Source: Enterobacter asburiae | Lineage (GTDB): Bacteria > Pseudomonadota > Gammaproteobacteria > Enterobacterales > Enterobacteriaceae | DNA length: 64,000 bases | Direction: 5' to 3' | Assembly (NCBI RefSeq): GCF_008080435.1 | Contig: NZ_VRKN01000006.1 | Coordinates: 186,001 to 250,000 of the forward strand | Shown here: positions 22,103 to 31,081 of the stretch, piece after piece | Layout: every line of letters begins with the position of its first letter | How positions within the stretch are numbered: the first letter of the stretch is position 1 | Notes under the pieces: generated by a model | Database searches by the model: none | The model's input: the letters and a program-made list of their open reading frames with translations, nothing else | What the model was told of the DNA's origin: nothing | Program-made: the position numbers and the translations under genes

Positions 22103-22669
22103 ATGGGCAACACTAAGTTGGCTAATCCGGCTCCGCTGGGCCTGATGGGTTTTGGCATGACCACTATCCTGCTGAACCTGCACAATATCGGGATGTTCCC
22201 GATGGATGGCATCATCCTGGCGATGGGCATTTTTTACGGCGGTATCGCGCAAATTTTCGCGGGCCTGCTGGAATATAAGAAAGGCAATACCTTCGGCTTA
22301 ACCGCCTTCACCTCTTACGGTTCTTTCTGGCTGACCCTGGTTGCCATTCTGCTGCTGCCTAAAATGGGCATGGCAGACGCGGCAAACGCCCACTTCCTGG
22401 GCGTTTACCTGGGCCTGTGGGGCGTCTTCACCCTGTTCATGTTCTTCGGTACCCTGAAAAGTAACCGCATGCTGCAGTTCGTTTTCCTGAGCCTGACCGT
22501 GCTGTTCGCCCTGCTGGCGATCGGTCACCTGGTGGATAACGAAGGCATCGTTCATATTGCAGGCTGGATTGGTCTGGTTTGCGGCGCAAGCGCTATCTAC
22601 CTCGCAATGGGTGAAGTGCTGAACGAGCAGTTTGACCGAACCATTCTACCGATTGGTGAAAAACACTGA
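22103..22669 (+). CDS. satP: Acetate/succinate:proton symporter SatP
   Basis: A 188-residue membrane protein of the GPR1/FUN34/YaaH family with six hydrophobic segments. It transports acetate and succinate with protons. The family signature NPAPLGLMGFGMTT is at residues 8-21. It is divergent from dnaK, as in E. coli. Its last 24 bases overlap the end of the converging MFS gene, and its likely terminator hairpin lies inside that gene. Confidence 0.95.
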   Translation: MGNTKLANPAPLGLMGFGMTTILLNLHNIGMFPMDGIILAMGIFYGGIAQIFAGLLEYKKGNTFGLTAFTSYGSFWLTLVAILLLPKMGMADAANAHFLGVYLGLWGVFTLFMFFGTLKSNRMLQFVFLSLTVLFALLAIGHLVDNEGIVHIAGWIGLVCGASAIYLAMGEVLNEQFDRTILPIGEKH

Positions 22670-23968
22670 TCCCTCTGTCGTGCCCGCCTCGCGGGCACGA
22701 CATTCCCCCGCCTGACGAAGCCAGAAACCTAATACCAGCCCCATCAGCGAGAGCGCGAGTACATACCAGGCAGGCGCCATCGGCGACACGCCCATCAGCA
22801 CGGTAACCGCAATCGGCGTTAGCCCGCCGAAAATGGCATATGAGACGTTATAAGAGAACGAGATGCCGGTGAAACGAACTTCCGGCGGGAAAGCTCGCAC
22901 CATGACGTAAGGCACAGCACCCACTACGCCCACGCACAGCCCTACCACGCCATACAGCAGGAACAGCTGTTCAGGATGGCTTCCTGCCAGATGGTAAAAC
23001 GCCCAGCTTGATGCGGCCAGTAACAGGCTACCGACGATAAAGGTAATGCTGGCACCGAAACGATCTGCCGCCAGCCCGGCGGCCAGACAGCCAAAGCAGA
23101 GCATGATTGTCGCGATACTGTTCGCCTGTAGCGTCACGGCAGGGGCGAAGCCGTACTGCTTTTGCAGCCACACCGGGGACATCAATATCACCACCACAAT
23201 GCCCGCCGAGAGCAGCCAGGTGAGCAGCATCGACACCACCACCGCTTTTTTATGACGTACCACGACCGCCTTCACCGGCAGCTCCTGCGCCAGCGCTTTG
23301 CGCTGCTGCATCTCGAGGAAAATCGGCGTCTCCTGCAGCCAGCGGCGCAGGTACATCGCGACCAGACCAAACGCCCCGCCCAGCAGGAACGGAATACGCC
23401 AGCCCCAGTCGTGCACGGCCTGCTGCGTCATGCTGGTGTTAACAATCGTTGCGACCACCGAACCCAGCAAAATCCCTACCGTTAAACCCGCCGTTAAGGT
23501 TCCGCAGGCGATACCAATGCGGCGCGCCGGAACATGCTCCGCGACAAACACCCACGCGCCCGGCACTTCACCGCCAATCGCCGCGCCCTGAAGAACGCGC
23601 ATCAGCAACAGCAGCAACGGAGCAAGGATGCCCATCGAGGCATAGGTGGGCAGCAGACCAATGGCCAGCGTGGGTACGGCCATCAGCAGAATGCTAAGGG
23701 TAAACATCTTCTTACGCCCGACCAGATCGCCAAAGTGGGCCATGATAATGCCGCCCAGCGGACGCGCCAGATACCCGGCGGCAAAAATGCCGAAGGTTTG
23801 CACCTGACGCAGCCATTCCGGGATATCTGCCGGGAAGAAGAGCGCTCCCACCACGGCGGCGAAGAAGACGAAGATGATGAAGTCGTAAAACTCCAGCGCG
23901 CCGCCTAAGGCCGCGAGCGTGAGGGTTTTGTAGTCCTGTCGATTCAGAGGTCGGGTGTTATGTGACAT
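22646..23968 (-). CDS. MFS transporter of the metabolite:H+ symporter (MHS) type
   Basis: A 440-residue major facilitator transporter with about twelve membrane segments. The conserved loop GDLVGRKKMF (between segments 2 and 3) and GALEFYDFIIFVFF in segment 1 place it with MHS-type symporters (ProP/ShiA/CitA relatives), which carry small carboxylates, betaines or aromatic acids. It stands between satP and mog, where E. coli K-12 has no such gene, so it is an accessory insertion. Its start has only a weak ribosome-binding site. Substrate unknown. Confidence 0.88.
   Translation of the reverse strand: MSHNTRPLNRQDYKTLTLAALGGALEFYDFIIFVFFAAVVGALFFPADIPEWLRQVQTFGIFAAGYLARPLGGIIMAHFGDLVGRKKMFTLSILLMAVPTLAIGLLPTYASMGILAPLLLLLMRVLQGAAIGGEVPGAWVFVAEHVPARRIGIACGTLTAGLTVGILLGSVVATIVNTSMTQQAVHDWGWRIPFLLGGAFGLVAMYLRRWLQETPIFLEMQQRKALAQELPVKAVVVRHKKAVVVSMLLTWLLSAGIVVVILMSPVWLQKQYGFAPAVTLQANSIATIMLCFGCLAAGLAADRFGASITFIVGSLLLAASSWAFYHLAGSHPEQLFLLYGVVGLCVGVVGAVPYVMVRAFPPEVRFTGISFSYNVSYAIFGGLTPIAVTVLMGVSPMAPAWYVLALSLMGLVLGFWLRQAGECRAREAGTTEGSVFFTNR
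22677..22701 (+). terminator. satP terminator-like hairpin inside the MFS gene
   Basis: GTCGTGCCCGC-CTC-GCGGGCACGAC is a perfect 11-bp stem beginning 8 bases after the satP stop. It lies within the last codons of the converging MFS gene, so it must serve both coding and RNA-structure roles. The T-run is poor. Confidence 0.6.
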
Positions 23969-24090
23969 AGCGAACCATTATGCGTGTATTGTGGATTTAT
24001 TTTTACAGCAATCGTAAAGAAAAAATTACTATACCGTAAAAGCTTTACCACGCTATCGCCGCTTCAGCTAATGTCACATATTGGCTAATT

Positions 24091-24678
24091 TCAGGAGATT
24101 GTTTCGCGACGTGCGTTTTTCGGACGAAAAGCTGCTACCACCTTCTCATCGGTTTCCACATAGGGACCGTCAAGCAGCTGTATACAATACGGTACACTTG
24201 CAAAGATGCCGTGAACGAGGACGCTGCCATCTTCTGCTTTCAGGCCCTCCAGCGTCTCTTTGATCGACTTCGGCTGGCCCGGCAGGTTCAGGATCAACGC
24301 CTGCTTGCGGATCACACCCACCTGGCGGGAAAGAATGGCTGTCGGAACAAAGTGTAGACTGATCTGGCGCATCTGTTCACCGAAGCCCGGCATTTCGCGA
24401 TCGGCAATTGCCAGCGTCGCGTCCGGCGTCACGTCGCGGCGCGCGGGGCCGGTTCCACCCGTCGTCAGAACAAGGTGGCAGCTCATCTCATCCACCAGCT
24501 CGCAAAGCGTCTGCTCGATGATTGGCTGTTCGTCAGGGATCAGGCGGGTCTGAATGTCAAACGGGGTGGTCAGCGCACTGCCCAGCCATTCTTCCAGAGC
24601 GGGGATGCCTTTATCCTGGTAAACACCGCTGGAGGCGCGGTCAGAAATCGACACTAAGCCGATGCGTAAGGTATTCAT
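24091..24678 (-). CDS. mog: Molybdopterin adenylyltransferase Mog
   Basis: Adenylylates molybdopterin before molybdenum insertion. It has 195 residues, as in E. coli, when started at the ATG at 24678 (MNTLRIGLVS). The MoaB/Mog domain motif LTTGGTGPARRDVTPDAT and the LPGQPKSIKETLEG segment are conserved. It is between talB and the accessory MFS gene; in E. coli it follows talB. Confidence 0.97.
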   Translation of the reverse strand: MNTLRIGLVSISDRASSGVYQDKGIPALEEWLGSALTTPFDIQTRLIPDEQPIIEQTLCELVDEMSCHLVLTTGGTGPARRDVTPDATLAIADREMPGFGEQMRQISLHFVPTAILSRQVGVIRKQALILNLPGQPKSIKETLEGLKAEDGSVLVHGIFASVPYCIQLLDGPYVETDEKVVAAFRPKNARRETIS

Positions 24679-24758
24679 ATCCATTCCATTCAAAGAGTAC
24701 TGATTAAAGGGAATGATACACGCAGAGAGGAGATTCAGACAGGGTACGAAAGCAGTCG

Positions 24759-24780
24759 CGTGACCGGGAGCCCGGTCACG
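24759..24780 (-). terminator. Hairpin after talB
   Basis: CGTGACCGGG-AG-CCCGGTCACG forms a near-perfect GC stem 8 bp beyond the talB stop. There is no obvious T-run, so confidence as an intrinsic terminator is moderate. Confidence 0.55.
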
Positions 24781-24788
24781 CAGAATGA

Positions 24789-25742
24789 TTACAGCAGGTC
24801 GCCGATCATTTTTTCCAGTTTGCCCTGGTCAACAGCAAACTTACGGATACCGTCCGCCAGTTTGTCTACAGCCATTGGATCCTGGTTGTGCTGCCACAGG
24901 AACTCGGATTCAGTGATGCGCTCTGGGCGTGCTTTCACTTCACCGGTGTAAGACAGTTTACGCTCGAGGGTACCTTCGCTTTCAGCCAGCTCTTTCAGCA
25001 GCGCAGGGGCGATGGTCAGGCGGTCACAGCCAGCCAGCTCGATGATTTCACCGACGTTACGGAAGCTTGCGCCCATAACCACAGTCTCATAGCCGTGCTG
25101 TTTGTAGTATTCGTAGATTTCAGTAACAGAAACCACGCCTGGATCTTCAGCCGGTGCGTATTCTTTCTTATCGGTATTGGCTTTGTACCAGTCCAGAATA
25201 CGGCCCACGAACGGAGAAATCAGGTATACGCCTGCTTCTGCACATGCACGCGCCTGCGCGAAGGAGAACAGCAGGGTCAGGTTACAGTTGATACCGTCTT
25301 TTTCCAGCTGCTCTGCCGCGCGGATACCCTGCCAGGTAGAAGCCAGTTTGATCAGGATACGGTCGTTGCTGATGCCAGCGTCGTTGTACATTTTGATCAG
25401 ACGTTTCGCTTTGGCGATAGACGCTTCGGTGTCGTAGGAGAGACGCGCATCCACTTCGGTAGAGATACGGCCAGGAACCAGTTTCAGGATTTCCAGACCG
25501 ATGTTCACTGCCAGTTTGTCGGTGGCATCCACAACCTGCTGCGCGCGGTCGTTGCTCTGTGCTTTCGCCCAGGTCACTGCGTCGTCAATCAGTTTGCGAT
25601 ACTCAGGGATCTGTGCGGCGTTAAGGATCAGAGAAGGGTTAGTTGTGGCATCCTGCGGCTGGTACAGCTTCATTGCCGCGATATCTCCGGTGTCAGCTAC
25701 GACAGTGGTGAACTGACGAAGGGAGGTCAATTTATCCGTCAT
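24789..25742 (-). CDS. talB: Transaldolase B
   Basis: Transfers a three-carbon unit between sugar phosphates in the non-oxidative pentose phosphate pathway. It has 317 residues, identical in length to E. coli TalB. The Schiff-base lysine lies in [20 protein letters not shown] (about residue 132), and the TTNPSLI strand is near residue 34. It is in its conserved place between yaaJ and mog. In E. coli it belongs to the CreB regulon; I did not find a clear cre tag here. Confidence 0.98.
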   Translation of the reverse strand: MTDKLTSLRQFTTVVADTGDIAAMKLYQPQDATTNPSLILNAAQIPEYRKLIDDAVTWAKAQSNDRAQQVVDATDKLAVNIGLEILKLVPGRISTEVDARLSYDTEASIAKAKRLIKMYNDAGISNDRILIKLASTWQGIRAAEQLEKDGINCNLTLLFSFAQARACAEAGVYLISPFVGRILDWYKANTDKKEYAPAEDPGVVSVTEIYEYYKQHGYETVVMGASFRNVGEIIELAGCDRLTIAPALLKELAESEGTLERKLSYTGEVKARPERITESEFLWQHNQDPMAVDKLADGIRKFAVDQGKLEKMIGDLL

Positions 25743-26004
25743 GATAGTGTTTCTCTTTTAACGTGCCCTGGATAATTCACGCTACCGACAGCATGCCTGC
25801 AGCGGAAAAATGACAGGTTTACTTGTTAGGGGGATGTAACCGGTCTGCCCTGATGATAACACGACGGAGGGGTAGCGCAACCGCAGACAGTGCGCTTAGG
25901 TAGAGTATGGTAAACTCGTAAGATTAACAGGCTGCTAAGCAACAGCATGCCCAATCAGTGGTAGCGCTTACATATTCACATTGGCATCAACAAGAGGGAC
26001 GTTA

Positions 26005-27435
26005 ATGCCTGATTTCTTTTTCTTTATTAACGAAGTCCTGTGGGGTTCGATAATGATTTACCTGCTTCTGGGAGCAGGTATTTGGTTTACGCTACGCAGT
26101 GGGTTTATCCAGTTTCGTTATATTCGCAAGTTTGGCAGAAGTCTGAAAAACAGCGTGACGCCCCAGCCGGGCGGATTAACGTCGTTCCAGGCACTCTGTA
26201 CCAGCCTGGCGGCACGCCTCGGCAGCGGCAATCTGGCGGGCGTTGCGCTCGCCATCAGCGCTGGCGGGCCAGGCGCGGTCTTCTGGATGTGGGTGACGGC
26301 GCTACTCGGGATGGCCACCTCTTTTGCCGAAAGTTCGCTCGCCCAGCTTTATAAAGAGAAAGATAAAAACGGCCAGTTTCGCGGAGGTCCTGCCTGGTAC
26401 ATGGCGCGTGGCTTAGGGATGCGCTGGATGGGCGTCCTGTTCTCGCTTTTTTTACTGCTCGCGTACGGTCTTATTTTTAATACCGTCCAGGCAAATTCTG
26501 TCGTCAATGCCTTGAGCTATGCCTTCTCCTGCCCGGAGTGGATCGCCGGTATTGCTTTAGCCCTCGTCGTTCTGCTCACCATTTCTGCCGGTCTCAGGGG
26601 CATCGCCCGCCTGATGCAGTGGCTGGTCCCCATTATGGCGCTACTGTGGGTTGTCGCGAGTCTGTTCGTCGCCGCACTGCATATCGAGCTGGTGCCGGGC
26701 GTGATGGCGACCATCGTCAAAAGCGCCTTTGGCTGGCGTGAGGTGGCCTCCGGGGCGCTGGGCTACACCTTCAGCCAGGCGCTGATGGCGGGTTTTCAGC
26801 GGGGCATGTTTTCCAATGAAGCCGGAATGGGGTCAACCCCCAACGCGGCAGCCGCCGCCTCTTCCTGGCCGCCGCACCCGGCCGCACAAGGCATTGTGCA
26901 GATGATTGGCGTCTTTACCGATACCATCATTATCTGTTCCGCCAGCGCCATGATTTTGCTGCTGGCAGGCCCCGTACCGCATTCCCCGGGAACCGCAGGG
27001 ATACAGCTTCTCCAGCAGGCGCTGGTGAACCTGACCGGCGGCTGGGGCGCGGGGTTTGTCTCACTCATCCTGGTGTTATTTGCCTTCAGCTCAATTGTGG
27101 TGAATTACCTCTACGCCGAAAATAACCTTATTTTCCTGAAACTCGACTCTCGCGCCGCAATCGGAACCCTGCGTCTGGCGGTCATACTGATGATCATCGC
27201 TGGCTCCTTCCTCAGTATGCCGCTGGTCTGGCAGCTGGCCGATATCATTATGGCGCTGATGGCGATCACTAACCTCACGGCGATCCTGCTGCTCTCGCCG
27301 GTTGTGACCCTGATTGCCAGAGACTATCTGCGTCAGCGCAAACTCGGCGTTCCGCCGGTATTTGATCCCGCCCGCTATCCCGATATTAAGGCGCAGCTTG
27401 CTCCCGGCACGTGGGATGATTTGCCGCGGCAATAA
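26005..27435 (+). CDS. yaaJ: AGCS-family amino acid:cation symporter YaaJ
   Basis: A 476-residue sodium:alanine/glycine symporter family protein with about ten membrane segments. The family motifs GSGNLAGVALAI, GPGAVFWMWV and FSNEAGMGSTPNAAAA are present. The start is set at MPDFFFFIN (26005), as in E. coli; the eight codons before it look non-coding. Transport substrate has not been settled for YaaJ; alanine or a similar small amino acid is likely from the family. Confidence 0.94.
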   Translation: MPDFFFFINEVLWGSIMIYLLLGAGIWFTLRSGFIQFRYIRKFGRSLKNSVTPQPGGLTSFQALCTSLAARLGSGNLAGVALAISAGGPGAVFWMWVTALLGMATSFAESSLAQLYKEKDKNGQFRGGPAWYMARGLGMRWMGVLFSLFLLLAYGLIFNTVQANSVVNALSYAFSCPEWIAGIALALVVLLTISAGLRGIARLMQWLVPIMALLWVVASLFVAALHIELVPGVMATIVKSAFGWREVASGALGYTFSQALMAGFQRGMFSNEAGMGSTPNAAAAASSWPPHPAAQGIVQMIGVFTDTIIICSASAMILLLAGPVPHSPGTAGIQLLQQALVNLTGGWGAGFVSLILVLFAFSSIVVNYLYAENNLIFLKLDSRAAIGTLRLAVILMIIAGSFLSMPLVWQLADIIMALMAITNLTAILLLSPVVTLIARDYLRQRKLGVPPVFDPARYPDIKAQLAPGTWDDLPRQ

Positions 27436-27501
27436 CAGCTATCGATCAATTCAGGGCGATTTTTTGCTAAAGTCGCTCTAAATTTCCTGCAAGGACTGGA
27501 T

Positions 27502-28275
27502 ATGCTGATTCTGATTTCACCTGCAAAAACGCTCGACTACCAGAGCCCGCTCGCCACCGAGCGCTATACCCAGCCTGAACTGCTGGACTACTCGCAACAG
27601 CTGATCCGCGAAGCACGTAAACTCTCTGCGCCGCAAATCGCCTCTCTGATGAGCATCAGCGACAAGCTGGCCGATCTTAACGCGACCCGCTTTCACGAGT
27701 GGCACCCGGATTTCACCCCAGCTAACGCTCGCCAGGCCATCCTGGCGTTTAAAGGCGATGTCTATACCGGCCTGCAGGCGGAAGATTTTAGCGAAGCCGA
27801 TTTCGATTTTGCCCAGCAGCATCTGCGCATGCTGTCGGGTCTGTACGGTGTACTGCGCCCGCTGGATCTGATGCAGCCGTATCGTCTGGAGATGGGTATT
27901 CGCCTGGAAAATGCCCAAGGCAAAGACCTGTACCATTTCTGGGGCGATATCATTACTGACAAGCTGAACACGGCGCTACGCGCTCAGGGCGATAACGTGG
28001 TGATTAACCTGGCATCCGATGAGTACTACAAATCGGTGAAACCGAAAAAGCTGGATGCGGAGATTATCAAACCGGTGTTCCTCGACGAGAAGAACGGTAA
28101 GTTCAAAGTGATCAGCTTCTACGCCAAGAAAGCGCGCGGCCTGATGAGCCGCTACATTATCCAGAACCGTCTGACAAAGCCGGAGCAGCTGACCAAATTT
28201 AACAGCGAAGGCTATTTCTTTGACGAGGCGTCGTCGGGGAAAGGCGAGCTGGTGTTTAAGCGCCACGAGCAGTAA
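27502..28275 (+). CDS. yaaA: Peroxide stress protein YaaA
   Basis: A 257-residue DUF328/UPF0246 protein. In E. coli it is an OxyR-induced protein that lowers free iron and limits oxidative DNA damage, and it binds DNA. Very high similarity throughout, beginning [17 protein letters not shown] and including [12 protein letters not shown] and [20 protein letters not shown]. It is followed by a hairpin terminator shared with the converging yaaX. Confidence 0.97.
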   Translation: MLILISPAKTLDYQSPLATERYTQPELLDYSQQLIREARKLSAPQIASLMSISDKLADLNATRFHEWHPDFTPANARQAILAFKGDVYTGLQAEDFSEADFDFAQQHLRMLSGLYGVLRPLDLMQPYRLEMGIRLENAQGKDLYHFWGDIITDKLNTALRAQGDNVVINLASDEYYKSVKPKKLDAEIIKPVFLDEKNGKFKVISFYAKKARGLMSRYIIQNRLTKPEQLTKFNSEGYFFDEASSGKGELVFKRHEQ

Positions 28276-28280
28276 AAACA

Positions 28281-28304
28281 AACCCCGCCAGCTGGCGGGG
28301 TTTT
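28281..28304. terminator. Bidirectional terminator between yaaA and yaaX
   Basis: AACCCCGCCAGCTGGCGGGGTTTT is a perfect palindromic hairpin between converging genes, with T residues after the stem on the plus strand and A/T flanks on the other. Confidence 0.88.
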
Positions 28305-28307
28305 GCA

Positions 28308-28610
28308 TTAACGGTGTTTCCAGTCCGGGCCGCGATCGTCGCGGTGGTCATCGTGATGATGGTCATCGTGACGATCGTCATGTTTACGATGCTCGTCATG
28401 TGGACGCCAGTGGTTATCACGCCAGTCATAATGCGCCTTCCACCAGTCGTGGTCGCGCCAGCGGCCGCCGTCCCAGTAGTGCCCGTTGTTATCCTGGTCA
28501 CCAATCTGCAGTTTTACCGCAGGTACGAGGGTAATTTCAGATGCCTGAACCGCCATGGGGGCGACCAGCAGCAGTGAAAGCGCGATGAGTGCAGGTTTCA
28601 GTGTAGACAC
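28308..28610 (-). CDS. yaaX: YaaX-like exported small protein (DUF2502), His/Asp-rich tail
   Basis: A 100-residue protein with a cleavable signal peptide (ALIALSLLLVAPMAVQA), then EITLVPAVKLQIGD and YWDGGRWRDHDWWKAHYDWR, which match YaaX of E. coli. The GTG start at 28610 is chosen because AAGGAG lies 6 bases upstream. The last 30 residues are unusual: an Asp/His/Arg-rich low-complexity run (for example DDRHDDHHHDDHRDD) instead of the shorter Pro/His/Gly tail in E. coli. It is probably periplasmic and possibly metal-binding (inference). No function is established for the family. Confidence 0.85.
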   Translation of the reverse strand: MSTLKPALIALSLLLVAPMAVQASEITLVPAVKLQIGDQDNNGHYWDGGRWRDHDWWKAHYDWRDNHWRPHDEHRKHDDRHDDHHHDDHRDDRGPDWKHR

Positions 28611-28774
28611 AGGTGACTCCTTATTCTTCTTGCCCAACGTGGGCCGATGTAAGGAGAGTACGTGAAGGGAACGGGGGATGTTATTCTCTGCAATCCTAAA
28701 CGCTAAGTGACCGCATTTATTGGGAATTTCTACTTTTTTCCTGCTTTATTTCTCCTTAATTTCTTCACAAAAAA

Positions 28775-28853
28775 GCCGGGTGGCGGCTACGCCTTCCCCG
28801 GCCTACGATTAGTTCGTCGTTGTAGGCCCGGTAAGGCGAAGCCGCCACCGGGC
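28775..28853. repeat. REP pair (BIME) downstream of thrC
   Basis: Two facing REP units (GCCGGGTGGCGGCTACGCC and its near-perfect inverse ending CCACCGGGC) lie 8 bp beyond the thrC stop. They probably protect the 3' end of the thr mRNA. Confidence 0.9.
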
Positions 28854-28860
28854 AACACAA

Positions 28861-30147
28861 TCACGCACGCGTCATCATCAGCTTACGCAGCGCGGCAAAA
28901 TCTGCCGGCAGCTCATGAGACAACAGCGGCAGGTCGGCACGCTCGGCCAGCTCTTTCGGCAGCGGCAGCGTTTCGCCCAGGATCGCTTCCACGCTCTCTT
29001 TGAACTTCGCCGGATGCGCGGTACCCAGGAACAGGCCATATTCACCCGGATTAAGCTGGTCGCGCAGCGCGCGGTAGGCAATCGCCGCGTGCGGTTCAGA
29101 GGTATACCCCACCGCTTTCAGCTCGCGCATGGTCGCTTTGGTGGTTTCATCCGTCACCGCGGCGTAGCCCAGGTCACCCAGACGCCAGATCTTACGGCGG
29201 AACAGCTCTTCCACGCGCGGCCAGTTGTTTGGCTGCGACACGTCCATTGCATTAGAGAGCGTCGCCTGCGTGGCGTTCGGCGCCCACTTCCCGTCTTTCA
29301 GGAAGCGCGGCACGGTGTCGTTGGCGTTGGTGGCGGCGATAAAGCGTTTCACCGGCAGACCCAGGGATTTCGCCAGCAGGCCCGCCGTCAGATCGCCGAA
29401 GTTACCGCTTGGTACGGAAACCACCAGTTGATTACGCGCTTCCTGCGGCAGCTGCGCCACCGCTTCGAAGTAGTAGCAAATCTGTGCCAGCAGACGGCTG
29501 ATGTTAATGGAGTTTGCCGAGTTCAGGCCCAGGGCCACCTTCAGCTCTTCGTCGTCGAAGGCCTGCTTGACCAGCGCCTGGCAGGCATCAAAATCGCCGT
29601 CAATGGCCACGGTTTCAATGTTGCCGCCGAGCGTACAGAACAGTTTTTCCTGCAGCGGGCTGATTTTGCCTTTCGGATAGAGGATCACCACACGAACGTT
29701 TTTCAGTCCGTAGAACGCGTGCGCTACCGCCGCACCGGTGTCCCCGGAGGTTGCCGTCAGGATGGTCACCGGTTTGTCGCCGCTGATGTGGGTCAGCATC
29801 TGCGCCATAAAGCGGCCACCGAAGTCTTTAAACGCCAGGGTCGGGCCGTGGAACAGCTCCAGACAGCCAACATCAGGCTCAACCTGCTTAACCGGCGCAG
29901 GGAAGGCGAACGCCGCACGCACGCGCTCTTCCAGCAGCTCCTGCGGAATTTCATCGCCGATAAACGCCGACAGAATTTTGGTGCTGCGGGTGACAAAGTC
30001 CTGCTTCAGCAGCTCGTCGATGTCGGTGAGCTGGAATTCCGGCAGGTCATGGGGGAAGAACAGCCCCTGATTTTTGCCCAATCCCTGCGTTACCGCCTGT
30101 GCGAAGCTGACCTGCTCGTTATGATCTTTAAGGTTGTAGAGTTTCAT
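28861..30147 (-). CDS. thrC: Threonine synthase
   Basis: PLP enzyme converting O-phosphohomoserine to threonine. It has 428 residues, as in E. coli. The cofactor lysine is in GPTLAFKDFGGRF (about residue 107). SGDTGAAVAHAF and SVPSGNFGDLTAGL are PLP-binding loops. It is the last gene of thrLABC, 3 bp after thrB. Confidence 0.98.
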   Translation of the reverse strand: MKLYNLKDHNEQVSFAQAVTQGLGKNQGLFFPHDLPEFQLTDIDELLKQDFVTRSTKILSAFIGDEIPQELLEERVRAAFAFPAPVKQVEPDVGCLELFHGPTLAFKDFGGRFMAQMLTHISGDKPVTILTATSGDTGAAVAHAFYGLKNVRVVILYPKGKISPLQEKLFCTLGGNIETVAIDGDFDACQALVKQAFDDEELKVALGLNSANSINISRLLAQICYYFEAVAQLPQEARNQLVVSVPSGNFGDLTAGLLAKSLGLPVKRFIAATNANDTVPRFLKDGKWAPNATQATLSNAMDVSQPNNWPRVEELFRRKIWRLGDLGYAAVTDETTKATMRELKAVGYTSEPHAAIAYRALRDQLNPGEYGLFLGTAHPAKFKESVEAILGETLPLPKELAERADLPLLSHELPADFAALRKLMMTRA

Positions 30148-30150
30148 TGA

Positions 30151-31080
30151 TTATCCCAGTACTCGTGCGCCAGCCGTGTCCAGACGGCAAATATGAACAA
30201 AGCCTTCCTGATTTTGCAGGTAGTGTTTAGAGAGCCAGTCCGCCACGCGCTGCGCGGTGTCAGGCTTGTCGCACAGGGCGAACAGCGTCGGGCCGGAGCC
30301 GGAGATGCCGCACGCCTGCGCGCCGATATCCATCGATGCCTGTCGCGCCTCGTTAAAGCCAGGCAGCAGCTTCGTGCGATACGGCTCGGCAATGACGTCC
30401 TTCATCAGTTTTGCCGCCAGCTGTGGCTGACGGGTGTAACAGGCGTGGATGAAGCCCGCCAGATGACGCCCATGAGCGATACAGTCCTGACGACGATACT
30501 GTGCAGGCAGGATGGCACGCGCTTCCGCGGTAGAGACTTTAATGCCCGGATAGGCCAGCACCCACAGCCACTCATCAAACCCTGGCACCTGCTGGCTGAT
30601 GATGCCATTTTCTTCAATCATCAGCTGCATACCGCCGAGGAAGCACGGCGCCACGTTGTCATAGTGAATGCTGCCGGAGATGCGCCCTTCCAGCTCGCCC
30701 ATTAACCCCAGCAGGCGGTTGTTGTTCAGCGGCTTGCCGCAGTGCTCGTTCATCGCCACCAGCGCGGCGACCACCGAGCAGGCGCTGGAACCCAGACCCG
30801 AGCCAATCGGCATACTTTTTTCCAGCGTCATGGCGACCGGCACGTTTTTGCCGATCTCCTGACAGAAGCGTTCCCAGCACTGATAGACGATATTTTCGCG
30901 CGGCTCAGACGGCAGTTTGCTGGCGAAGCGGCCCACGTTATTCAGGCTGAAGCTGTCTGCCGCTTCCACCGTGACCGTATCGCCCAGCAACGAACCATCC
31001 ACCGGCATCACCGCCGCACCCAGCACGTCAAATCCGACGCTCATATTCGCGCTGGAAGCCGGGGCATAAACTTTGACCAT
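30151..31080 (-). CDS. thrB: Homoserine kinase
   Basis: GHMP-family kinase phosphorylating homoserine. It has 309 residues. The ATP-binding motif is [17 protein letters not shown] (about 91-107), and the third GHMP motif is [12 protein letters not shown]. It lies 1 bp from thrA and 3 bp from thrC. Confidence 0.98.
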   Translation of the reverse strand: MVKVYAPASSANMSVGFDVLGAAVMPVDGSLLGDTVTVEAADSFSLNNVGRFASKLPSEPRENIVYQCWERFCQEIGKNVPVAMTLEKSMPIGSGLGSSACSVVAALVAMNEHCGKPLNNNRLLGLMGELEGRISGSIHYDNVAPCFLGGMQLMIEENGIISQQVPGFDEWLWVLAYPGIKVSTAEARAILPAQYRRQDCIAHGRHLAGFIHACYTRQPQLAAKLMKDVIAEPYRTKLLPGFNEARQASMDIGAQACGISGSGPTLFALCDKPDTAQRVADWLSKHYLQNQEGFVHICRLDTAGARVLG

Positions 31081-31081
31081 G

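Noticed and set aside
28308..28420. Short repeats in yaaX as a CRISPR-like array
   Set aside because: The repeats are imperfect, without spacers, and in frame with a protein tail; this is a low-complexity coding repeat.
28915..30150. Plus-strand open frame of about 411 codons opposite thrC
   Set aside because: Antisense shadow of thrC; ends at the thrC start without regulatory signals.
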